From positions 1 to 33,955 of the forward strand of contig NZ_JAYEEQ010000028.1 in the NCBI RefSeq assembly GCF_034651555.1: a DNA stretch of 33,955 nt, in the 5' to 3' direction. This document shows positions 8,488-15,504 of the stretch, one piece after another. This DNA comes from Aurantibrevibacter litoralis (GTDB taxonomy: Bacteria; Bacteroidota; Bacteroidia; Flavobacteriales; Flavobacteriaceae). The position numbers and the translations under genes are program-made. The number at the start of each line of letters is the position of its first letter. The stretch's first letter is position 1. Below the pieces are notes generated by a model that ran no database searches, had not been told where the DNA came from, and worked only from the letters and a program-made list of their open reading frames with translations.

Positions 8488-9395
8488 CATTTTTTTGGCT
8501 GTTGCAAGACGTGTACCAGACGTTCTTCTTCACTTCCAGGCTTGGGCGTGTGGTCATATACCCATTGTACATGTGGAGGTAAACTCATTAAAATACTTTC
8601 TATACGTCCATTGGTTTTTAATCCAAATAAGGTGCCTTTGTCGTGTACCAAATTAAATTCTACATACCGTCCGCGACGTATTTCCTGCCATTTACGCTGT
8701 GCATCGGTGTAATTAAAATCTTTCCGTTTTACAACGATGGGGAGATAGCTTTCTAGAAAACTATTTCCGACTTCGGTTACAAAATTATACCAATCGGTTA
8801 ATGTCATTGCTTGGGTTGGCTTACAATAATCAAAAAATAATCCGCCTATGCCTCTGGCTTCGTTTCTGTGGGCATTCCAAAAGTAGGAGTCACATTTATT
8901 TTTGTACCGCTCATAAAATTCCGGGTGATGCGTATCGCAAGCCTTTTTACAAACAGAATGAAAGTGTACGGCATCTGCATCAAACAAATAGTAAGGCGTT
9001 AAATCTTGGCCACCCCCAAACCAACGATCGGCCACATCGCCATCTTTATTGTACAACTCAAAATAGCGCCAATTGGCATGTACTGTGGGCACCATAGGGT
9101 TTATAGGGTGCAACACCAAACTAAGTCCACAGGCATAAAAATGCGCATCGGCTACACCAAAATATTTCTGCATACTTTGAGGCAGTTGCCCATGCACCGC
9201 AGAAATATTGACGCCTCCTTTTTCAAATACGCCCTTAGCACCGGGTTCGTTTGCTATGACCCTAGTACGCCCACCTCCTCCTTCGGGCCGCTCCCAAAGA
9301 TCTTCTCGGAATTTTGCAACTCCGTCTACGGCTTCCAGTGCCGAGCAAATGGTATTTTGTAGATTTTGAATGTAATTATAAAATAGAGTTTTGAT
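8481..9395 (-). CDS. hemF: Coproporphyrinogen III oxidase, oxygen-dependent; non-AUG start
   Basis: This enzyme oxidatively decarboxylates coproporphyrinogen III to protoporphyrinogen IX using O2, in the cytosol. Diagnostic segments are WERPEGGGGRTRVI, FEKGGVNISAVHG, VPTVHANWRYFE, WFGGGQDLTPYYLF, HRNEARGIGGLFFDY and RRGRYVEFNLVHDKGT. The first ordinary start in frame is the GTG at 9197, but the conserved N-terminus (KTLFYNYIQNLQNTICSALE and the glycine-rich loop) lies upstream of it. The frame is open back to a TAG at 9450-9452 with no ATG, GTG or TTG. Homology places the start at the ATC at 9395-9393 (I/M-K-T-L-F-Y), giving about 304 aa, the normal length. Either a non-AUG codon is used or the ATG has mutated or been misread. 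With hemB nearby this supplies part of aerobic heme synthesis. Confidence 0.9.
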   Translation of the reverse strand: MKTLFYNYIQNLQNTICSALEAVDGVAKFREDLWERPEGGGGRTRVIANEPGAKGVFEKGGVNISAVHGQLPQSMQKYFGVADAHFYACGLSLVLHPINPMVPTVHANWRYFELYNKDGDVADRWFGGGQDLTPYYLFDADAVHFHSVCKKACDTHHPEFYERYKNKCDSYFWNAHRNEARGIGGLFFDYCKPTQAMTLTDWYNFVTEVGNSFLESYLPIVVKRKDFNYTDAQRKWQEIRRGRYVEFNLVHDKGTLFGLKTNGRIESILMSLPPHVQWVYDHTPKPGSEEERLVHVLQQPKKWL

Positions 9396-9746
9396 GGTCG
9401 TTTCTGTTTTAAAGGTTTCCGATAGTAAGGCAATGTTTAACTCTGAGTCCTACTTAGAAAAATCAACCTACGTAAGCGTTTTAATGGTCGGGGACACTCC
9501 TTCTCTAAAGCTATTTTTAGTGTAGTTGATCAGAATCGTACAAATGGCAAACAAAGATATCATTTCCTTAGCATTAAATAAAACGGCACTAATTTCATTT
9601 TTGTACACCAATGCACTTTTAGCCGAGAATTTTTGTACCGAAACATTTTTTGGATTGCTTTACACTATTCAAAAAAAATACTACTTTTAAAAGATGATGC
9701 TTAAGCACCTAAAGTGAACTCAAAAACCACGAAATTTTAATACAAA
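9396..9746. other. Intergenic region between divergent hemF and serine hydrolase gene
   Basis: This is 351 nt of AT-rich DNA without a convincing gene. It must hold the divergent promoters. On the minus strand an exact -7 octamer (TATCTTTG) is at 9559-9552 and a near match (TAGCTTTA) at 9513-9506. No CAT triplet, and therefore no minus-strand ATG in any frame, occurs between the hemF core and 9561. No stable hairpin or repeat was seen. Confidence 0.6.
9552..9559 (-). promoter_or_regulatory. Candidate -7 promoter box of hemF
   Basis: On the minus strand this reads TATCTTTG, an exact TAnnTTTG match. It would give a leader of about 150 nt before the inferred hemF start at 9395, longer than at the other boxes in this window. 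Confidence 0.35.
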
Positions 9747-11036
9747 ATGAAACACTATACGCTTGTTTTTCTCGTTTTAATTGGCTTTACATTAGCCGCC
9801 CAAACCAAAGCCTCAAAAGCATCTTCCGTGCTTTCCGAAGCGTCTGCATCCAGTCAAGGCATGTCCCCGGAACGTCTTAACCGCATTGATGCGATGCTGC
9901 AAAAGGCAGTTGCCGACGAAGACGTGCCGGGCATAGTAGCACTCATTGCGCGTAATGGTAAAATTGTATTTCATAAGGCGTACGGAATGGCCGACAATAC
10001 CGCTAACCGATCGCTTAAGAACGATGATATCTTTAGAATTGCATCACAAACCAAAGCGATTACGGCCACCGCTGTAATGATGATGTGGGAAGAAGGTAAA
10101 TTCCGATTAGACGACCCCATATCCAAGTACATTCCCGAATTTAAAGAAGCCAGAATTTTAAAGAGTTTTAACGAAGCCGATTCCTCTTATACCAGCGTTC
10201 CGGCGCAAAACCAAATTACCATAAGGCACCTGTTAACGCATACTTCAGGGATTGGCTACGGGGTTATTGATGGGGATTTACGGTTTAAAAAAATGTATGC
10301 CAAAGCCGGAATAACAGATTTGTTTACCACAGCCAATATACCCATAGGCGAAAGTGTAAAAAAATTAGCTGCCTTACCATTGCACCATAATCCGGGTGAG
10401 AAATTTACCTATAGCGAAGGTTTAGATGTGTTAGGTTATTTTGTGGAAATCGTATCGGGTACCCCATTTGACCAATTTTTGCGCCAAAGAATTTTTGATC
10501 CCTTGGGCATGAAAGATACTTGGTTTTACCTACCCACGGACAAGCACCATCGCTTGGTAAGTGTACAACACAAAGTGGATGGGAAATGGCGCAACTATCC
10601 GGTTACTTTTTACGACACCGACTATCCTATTACCGGAGCAAAACGCTTTTTTTCCGGAGGTGCCGGCCTCTCCAGCACCACTAAGGATTACGCTACTTTT
10701 TTGCAGATGTATTTAAATATGGGCAAATTGAATGGCGTTCGCTTGTTGAGTAGAACCACCGTAGAAACCATTATGGCCAATCAAATTGGGGATATTTGGG
10801 CTGCAGAGCCAAGACATTATGGTTTGGCCTTTGGGGTTTTAAACGATAATGGGAAAGCCAATGGGGGTCAAGGTGGGGTAGGCACTTTTGATTGGGGTGG
10901 TTATTTTAATACCCAGTATTTTGCAGATCCGGAAGAACAACTCATAGGATTGATTTTTAAACAAACGCAGGGAAATGTTTCGGACCAGACCAGTTGGCGG
11001 TTTCGGCAAATGGTTTTCTCGGCGATAGACAATTAG
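9747..11036 (+). CDS. Serine hydrolase, class C beta-lactamase family, exported
   Basis: This 429-aa protein begins with a signal peptide (1-19, KHYTLVFLVLIGFTLAAQ). The catalytic S100-Q-T-K103 (IASQTKAI) is followed by HLLTHTSGIGYG. The second motif is Y-S-E (KFTYSEGLDVLGY), and the conserved FFSGGAGLSSTTKDYATFLQMY comes before the C-terminus. The third motif region reads GGVGTFDWGGYFNTQYFADPEE, as in EstB-type esterases and related hydrolases rather than the KTG of true beta-lactamases. It is probably a periplasmic esterase or peptidase of unknown substrate. It is a different subfamily from the serine hydrolase at 5395-6753. It stands alone, divergent from hemF. Confidence 0.9.
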   Translation: MKHYTLVFLVLIGFTLAAQTKASKASSVLSEASASSQGMSPERLNRIDAMLQKAVADEDVPGIVALIARNGKIVFHKAYGMADNTANRSLKNDDIFRIASQTKAITATAVMMMWEEGKFRLDDPISKYIPEFKEARILKSFNEADSSYTSVPAQNQITIRHLLTHTSGIGYGVIDGDLRFKKMYAKAGITDLFTTANIPIGESVKKLAALPLHHNPGEKFTYSEGLDVLGYFVEIVSGTPFDQFLRQRIFDPLGMKDTWFYLPTDKHHRLVSVQHKVDGKWRNYPVTFYDTDYPITGAKRFFSGGAGLSSTTKDYATFLQMYLNMGKLNGVRLLSRTTVETIMANQIGDIWAAEPRHYGLAFGVLNDNGKANGGQGGVGTFDWGGYFNTQYFADPEEQLIGLIFKQTQGNVSDQTSWRFRQMVFSAIDN

Positions 11037-11218
11037 GAATGCTTTTCTCAACCAAAAAGGGGGCAAGGTGTGTCAAGAATGGGTTTTTTAATCTAACGCA
11101 GAAGAATAGAATACCTTTGTTTTCGGCAACTTGTGCGGTGGCAATTTTTAGGTAGTACGTTGTTCATCCATAAAATATCGAGGAATTAATTTTAAAAAAT
11201 TGAAGCTATCTTTCAGAT

Positions 11219-12214
11219 ATGACTAACGTAATTTATTTAGAAAAAAGACCCGTAGGAATTCCAAAGTTGACCGATTTTAAATTTGGCACGGAAACTATAC
11301 CGGAATTACAAACCGGACAAATCCTCCTTAAAACCAAATACGTGTCCGTAGACCCCTATCTTCGGGGTCGTATGAACGACGTAAAATCCTATATCCCTCC
11401 ATTTCAGTTAGGACAGCCTGTTGCCTCGGGTTGCATTGCCGAGGTAATTAGCTCTAGGCATCCCGATTATGAAAAAGGAGATTTTGTATCCGGCATCTTA
11501 GACTGGAAAGAAGTACAGATTTCTAAGGGACAAGACCTTACAAAAGTATCTCCAAAAAAGGCACATTTATCTGCGTATTTGGGGGTTTTGGGTATGACGG
11601 GACTCACCGCTTATTTGGGACTTACCCAGATTGGGAAGCCAAAAAAGGGAGAGACGTTATTCGTCTCCGGTGCAGCGGGTGCGGTAGGTAGTATTGTTGG
11701 GCAAATAGGTAAAATAATGGGCCTTAAGGTTGTGGGGGTTGCCGGTACCGATGAAAAAGTAAGACTATTAACCACAAAATTCGGGTTCGATGCCGCTTTT
11801 AACTACAATACCGAAGGAAATAAAATAGAAACATTGGCAAAGTATTGTCCGGAGGGGATAGATGTCTATTTTGATAATGTGGGCGGTGAAATTTCGGAGG
11901 CCGTGCTATTTCATATCAACAAACGAGCACGTATGGTTATGTGTGGTGCCATTTCTATGTACAATGAAAAAGAACTTCCAAAAAGTATTGCCGTACAACC
12001 GTTTTTGGTGCGTAAGAGTGCCTTAATGCAAGGCTTTATTATTTTTGATTTTGAAGCCCAAAATCCGGAGGCACTGCAACAATTAACGCAATGGCTAGAT
12101 CAAGGACTATTGGTGCATTCTGAAACCGTACGAAATGGTTTTGACGCCATACCCCAAGCCTTTATTGATTTATTTAGTGGAAAAAATATAGGCAAAATGG
12201 TGGTGGCTATATAG
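11219..12214 (+). CDS. NADP-dependent oxidoreductase, zinc-independent MDR (CurA/PTGR-like)
   Basis: This cytosolic 331-residue reductase belongs to the leukotriene B4 12-hydroxydehydrogenase/prostaglandin reductase/CurA branch of medium-chain dehydrogenases. Visible signatures are YVSVDPYLRGRM, GMTGLTAYLGL, the nucleotide-binding SGAAGAVGSIVGQIGKIMG (about 148-166), VYFDNVGGEI and MCGAISMYN. No zinc-binding cysteines are present. These enzymes reduce activated C=C bonds of alpha,beta-unsaturated carbonyls with NADPH. The gene is monocistronic, with a hairpin terminator 55 nt downstream. TATCTTTC at 11207-11214, only 4 nt before the ATG, resembles a -7 box and would give an almost leaderless message. 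Confidence 0.93.
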   Translation: MTNVIYLEKRPVGIPKLTDFKFGTETIPELQTGQILLKTKYVSVDPYLRGRMNDVKSYIPPFQLGQPVASGCIAEVISSRHPDYEKGDFVSGILDWKEVQISKGQDLTKVSPKKAHLSAYLGVLGMTGLTAYLGLTQIGKPKKGETLFVSGAAGAVGSIVGQIGKIMGLKVVGVAGTDEKVRLLTTKFGFDAAFNYNTEGNKIETLAKYCPEGIDVYFDNVGGEISEAVLFHINKRARMVMCGAISMYNEKELPKSIAVQPFLVRKSALMQGFIIFDFEAQNPEALQQLTQWLDQGLLVHSETVRNGFDAIPQAFIDLFSGKNIGKMVVAI

Positions 12215-12268
12215 GTTGACATATTTAAGATGGCTTAATGAAGGTTCAGATTGATATGTGATAGGGGC

Positions 12269-12306
12269 AAAACACTCCACTTTTTAGGTGTATCTTAGAG
12301 TGTTTT
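12269..12306 (+). terminator. Intrinsic terminator after the MDR oxidoreductase gene
   Basis: AAAACACTC (12269-12277) and GAGTGTTTT (12298-12306) form a 9-bp perfect stem with a 20-nt loop, followed by further Ts. The long loop contains a small CAC/GTG sub-stem. The 3' arm ends only 11 nt before the Crp/Fnr ATG. Confidence 0.65.
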
Positions 12307-12317
12307 TTTAATCCATT

Positions 12318-12911
12318 TTGATGAATACGGAATCCCTGATAACGCATTTTGAAACCTACCTGCCTTTTGAAGCACACGAAAAGCGTCTTGTTTTGGAGCG
12401 GGTACACACGAGAAAGCTGAAACGCCGAGACCATATTTTAAGCGTGGGCGAGGTATGCCGTCATTATACCTTTGTTGTCAAAGGAATTTTGCGGATGTAT
12501 GGCATAGACCGCAACGGCAAGGAGCACAACATTTTGTTTGCGGCGGAAAACGATTGGATTTCCGACATCAGTAGTTTTCATTCCACTCAGCCTGCTGTAG
12601 CGAACATTCAAGCAGTAGAAACATCAGAAATTATACAAATAGAACAACAAGATTTGTATCATCTTTATAGTAATATTCCCAAGTTAGATCGCGTCTTTAA
12701 GGTAATTACAGAAGAAAAGTACGTAGAGTTACAAAATCGGGTTTTTCAAGGTTTAAGTGCTACTGCACATCAACGGTATGTGACCTTTTTAAGGCAATAC
12801 CCCAATTTGGCTAACCGACTCCCTAATACCCAAATTGCTGCCTATCTGGGCATAACTCCGGAGTTTTTAAGCATGATTCGAAAAGAAATGGTGCGTCCAG
12901 CGGAAAAATGA
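12318..12911 (+). CDS. Crp/Fnr family transcriptional regulator
   Basis: This 197-residue DNA-binding regulator has an N-terminal cyclic-nucleotide-binding-like beta-roll (about 10-115: LKRRDHILSVGEVCRHYTFVVKGILRMY). A dimerisation helix is followed by a C-terminal winged helix-turn-helix (LPNTQIAAYLGITPEFLSMIRKEM, about 167-190). No Fnr-type cysteine cluster is visible, so oxygen sensing by an Fe-S cluster is unlikely. The domain is of the type common in Bacteroidetes, where the ligand is usually unknown. It ends shortly after the HTH, slightly shorter than many relatives. Targets are unknown. The neighbouring oxidoreductase is a possibility only because of proximity. Confidence 0.92.
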   Translation: MMNTESLITHFETYLPFEAHEKRLVLERVHTRKLKRRDHILSVGEVCRHYTFVVKGILRMYGIDRNGKEHNILFAAENDWISDISSFHSTQPAVANIQAVETSEIIQIEQQDLYHLYSNIPKLDRVFKVITEEKYVELQNRVFQGLSATAHQRYVTFLRQYPNLANRLPNTQIAAYLGITPEFLSMIRKEMVRPAEK

Positions 12912-13000
12912 GGTAGTGCCTAATTTCTTAAAGTAGTTTAAGGGTAAACCAAAGGCGTTGTTCGGATCTTTGCCGAAACAAATACTAAAAACCCTTAGAC

Positions 13001-13744
13001 ATGAAAAAATATCGAATTTTGGCAATTTCAATGTTTGTAGTCGCCACCGCTTTAGGTCAACAGCTAAAGCTTGGCAAGCAAACTTTTGAACTGCATAGCG
13101 TAACCGGTTCCATTATAAAATTTCAAGGAAAAAAAGTCCTGAAAATTGAACGCGATTTGGAGGCCATCCCCTTTGATGTCAATAATATTGAAGCGACAGT
13201 AGATGAGCCCCACTATGCGCGTTTGGTAGGTTTAGATGATTTTGAAAACGGCACCATTGAAGTAAAAATGTACAGTCAGCTACAAGATCCAGCACCTTAT
13301 CCCGGAATAGCAGGGTTTATTGGGGTGTATTTTAGAATCCAAGATGACCATTCCGGTTTAGAGTCTATTTACCTTCGTCCAAAAGTAGGCAGGGCTTCGG
13401 AACAAAGGCTCAGAAACCATACAGTTCAGTATTTTTCATATCCGCATGCCAAATTTCAGACCTTACGAGACAACTATCCTCCGGGTACGTACGAAGGTTC
13501 GGCCCCCGTAGCCCTAAATGAGTGGATTACCATGCGCATAGAAGTCAATGGGGAAACGGCTGAAATGTTTATTAACGACCAAAAGTACTCCTCCTTTATT
13601 GTAAATAAAATGTTGGGTACCACCAAAAAGGGGTTTGTTGGACTTTATGTGGATATTGGCACAATTGGATATTTTAAAGATTTGAAAGTTACCAAAAGCG
13701 CATTGAAGCAAAAGACAGAAGGTGAAAAGATAGACGACATATAG
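13001..13744 (+). CDS. Exported protein with concanavalin-A-like (LamG/DUF1080-type) fold
   Basis: This 247-aa secreted protein has a signal peptide (1-19, KKYRILAISMFVVATALGQ). The remainder looks like a jelly-roll domain: FENGTIEVKMYSQ, GFIGVYFRIQDDHSGLESIYLRP, ALNEWITMRIEVNGETAEMFINDQ, and KGFVGLYVDIGTIGYFKDLKV. This layout is that of laminin-G/3-keto-disaccharide hydrolase-like (DUF1080) domains. No catalytic residues can be assigned with confidence. It may bind or modify a polysaccharide outside the cytoplasmic membrane. GATCTTTG at 12964-12971 is a one-mismatch -7 box. The charged tail (KQKTEGEKIDDI) is probably disordered. Confidence 0.75.
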   Translation: MKKYRILAISMFVVATALGQQLKLGKQTFELHSVTGSIIKFQGKKVLKIERDLEAIPFDVNNIEATVDEPHYARLVGLDDFENGTIEVKMYSQLQDPAPYPGIAGFIGVYFRIQDDHSGLESIYLRPKVGRASEQRLRNHTVQYFSYPHAKFQTLRDNYPPGTYEGSAPVALNEWITMRIEVNGETAEMFINDQKYSSFIVNKMLGTTKKGFVGLYVDIGTIGYFKDLKVTKSALKQKTEGEKIDDI

Positions 13745-13937
13745 TGTTTTATTGGTAATCTAAATTTTTTTTTCGGGTATAGATGAATAGCAATAGCTAT
13801 AAAAATGATCTAAAATGATTTCGATAAAAATAGTTTTTTAGGATTGTTTTTGCTCTTTTTATGGGATGCAGTATGAATCTACGAAATGCACAACGTTTAA
13901 CCAATAATTTGTACATTGTAGTTTTAAATGGTACTAT

Positions 13938-14432
13938 ATGAAATACCTCATCTCCTGCTTCATGCTGGCCATATGGGGCTTACAGGCTCAAAACACGATA
14001 TCGTTTACTGCCGGAAGCACTTCTCCAAAGGCAATTTTGGATGATGTTTCTTGGATTGCAGGACACTGGAAAGGTGCTGCTTTTGGAGGTATTATCGAAG
14101 AAATATGGAGTCCGCCTCTAGGAGATTCCATGATGTTTATTTTCAGATTGATCTTAGAGGATAAAGTGGAATTCTACGAAATAGGACACATTCAACAAGT
14201 GGAAGAAACTCTAATTTTACAGTTAAAACATTTTCACGGCAATTTGGAAGGCTGGGAAGAAAGAGATGAGGTGGCCGACTTTAAATTGGTGCGCCTTACA
14301 CCGGATCGAATTTATTTTGACGATTTTACCTTTGAGCGCATCGGTGTCAACGAAATTAATATTTATGTGGTTATTTTAGATGAAGATGGGCACACCGAAG
14401 AGGTGACGTTTAACTATAAAAGGGTTTCGTAG
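13938..14432 (+). CDS. Exported DUF6265-like protein
   Basis: This 164-residue protein has a short signal peptide (KYLISCFMLAIWGLQAQ, about 1-18). The mature part starts with DVSWIAGHWKGAAFGGIIEEIWSPPLGDSM, which I recognise as the start of the DUF6265 lipocalin-like family. Beta-strand segments follow (EFYEIGHIQQVEETLILQLKHF; DRIYFDDFTFERIG). The function is unknown; a small-ligand-binding barrel is plausible. The next gene begins 1 nt after its stop, so the two are probably co-transcribed. The 193 nt upstream contain no other gene and no exact TAnnTTTG box. Confidence 0.75.
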   Translation: MKYLISCFMLAIWGLQAQNTISFTAGSTSPKAILDDVSWIAGHWKGAAFGGIIEEIWSPPLGDSMMFIFRLILEDKVEFYEIGHIQQVEETLILQLKHFHGNLEGWEERDEVADFKLVRLTPDRIYFDDFTFERIGVNEINIYVVILDEDGHTEEVTFNYKRVS

Positions 14433-14433
14433 T

Positions 14434-14784
14434 ATGGAAAAAATGTGTCCGGAATGTGGGGAAAAAATAATTGGTCGGGCAGATAAGAAATTTTGCTCGG
14501 ATTATTGTAGAAACGCTTATAACAACAACCTTAATAAAGACAGTAAAAACCTTATTCGGAATATTAATAACCGTTTGCGCAAAAACCATAGGATTTTGGA
14601 CGGCTTTTTGCGTACCGAAAATAAAACAAAAACCACCAAAGCCCGGTTAGCGTTTAAAGGCTTCGATTTTGATTATTTTACGCATTTATACACCACGCAA
14701 AAGGGCACCGTATATTATTTTGTTTACGACTTGGGCTATCTGCCTTTAGAGAACGATTTTTATATGATTGTGAAAAGAGAGTAA
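14434..14784 (+). CDS. Small zinc-ribbon protein of unknown function
   Basis: This 116-aa basic cytosolic protein has an N-terminal zinc ribbon with ligands C5, C8, C21 and C25 (MCPECGEKI ... KKFCSDYCRNAYNNN), like the ribbon of DUF2116-type small proteins. A lysine/asparagine-rich helix (NLIRNINNRLRKNHRILDGFLR) follows, then a C-terminal beta-rich part with FKGFDFDYFTHLYTTQKGTVYYFVYDLGY. I know similar flavobacterial hypothetical proteins but no function. The basic helix next to a zinc ribbon could suggest nucleic-acid binding. It begins 1 nt after the DUF6265-like stop and converges on the CBS-domain gene. Confidence 0.75.
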   Translation: MEKMCPECGEKIIGRADKKFCSDYCRNAYNNNLNKDSKNLIRNINNRLRKNHRILDGFLRTENKTKTTKARLAFKGFDFDYFTHLYTTQKGTVYYFVYDLGYLPLENDFYMIVKRE

Positions 14785-14820
14785 AATCTATTACAATACT
14801 TTAAAAATAGGAAGCAGTAC

Positions 14821-15291
14821 CTATTTCCAATTCTGGCCACTTAGCTTCAGTGCTGCAACTACAATATCTTTTCGACTTATCTGACCTACCAATATGCCAT
14901 TTTTCATAACAGGCAGCCGTCTCCGATTGTGTTTGTCAAAAATAGCTGCTGCATCAAAAATACTAATGTCATCGGGAATTGTTTCTACCGTAGTTGTCAT
15001 ATAAGTATCTACCCTTTTGTCTAAAATAGGCATATTAAAATACCGACTTTCCGAAATTTGCTTCATACAATCTGCTTCAGAAATAATACCTACTAAAAAA
15101 CCGTTATCATCTAATACCGGCCCTCCGGAAATATGGTTTTTTGCAAAAAGCTCCATAACCTCTAATATAGACTGATCGGGTTTAAAGGTAACCAACTTCT
15201 TAGTCATATAATCTGCTACAAGTATAGGAGTGGTGTACTCTTTTTTGACTACTTCCTTGGCACGTGCGCCCTGAAAACTTTTGATTCCCAT
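14821..15291 (-). CDS. CBS-domain protein (tandem CBS pair)
   Basis: This 156-residue cytosolic protein consists almost entirely of two CBS motifs forming one Bateman module, which usually binds adenine nucleotides or similar ligands. The first motif covers about 25-80 (VADYMTKKLVTFKPDQSILEVMELFAKNHISGGPVLDDNGFLVGIISEADC), the second about 93-148 (VDTYMTTTVETIPDDISIFDAAAIFDKHNRRRLPVMKNGILVGQISRKDI). No catalytic or transport domain is attached. Stand-alone CBS pairs are often energy-state sensors. The short N-terminal segment (GIKSFQGARAKEVVKKEYT) is basic. It is monocistronic by context. Confidence 0.9.
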   Translation of the reverse strand: MGIKSFQGARAKEVVKKEYTTPILVADYMTKKLVTFKPDQSILEVMELFAKNHISGGPVLDDNGFLVGIISEADCMKQISESRYFNMPILDKRVDTYMTTTVETIPDDISIFDAAAIFDKHNRRRLPVMKNGILVGQISRKDIVVAALKLSGQNWK

Positions 15292-15396
15292 GTGGATTGG
15301 TTTAATGGTTAATCTATAAAAATAACAAATTTTTTATAATATCCTATTTTTTAATCCTTATTTTTAGATTTTTATGGTTTTATGGCGCCTATGTTG

Positions 15397-15404
15397 TACT
15401 TTTG
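15397..15404 (+). promoter_or_regulatory. Candidate -7 promoter box of the M28 peptidase gene
   Basis: TACTTTTG is an exact TAnnTTTG match about 100 nt before the ATG at 15505, predicting a leader of around 95 nt. No strong -33 element was identified. Confidence 0.35.
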
Positions 15405-15504
15405 AAAATGCACTGCACATGTATGTTTCGGTTCTAAACGCTAAAAGTTTGCCCTTCCTCCTAAATTACATTCCTATTTTTATACATTTATAGCACCTGA
15501 AAAA

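Noticed and set aside
9747..11036. True class C beta-lactamase (antibiotic resistance)
   Set aside because: The third motif is GGVGTFDWGG instead of KTG, as in esterase-type relatives. Resistance cannot be inferred for this or for the hydrolase at 5395-6753.
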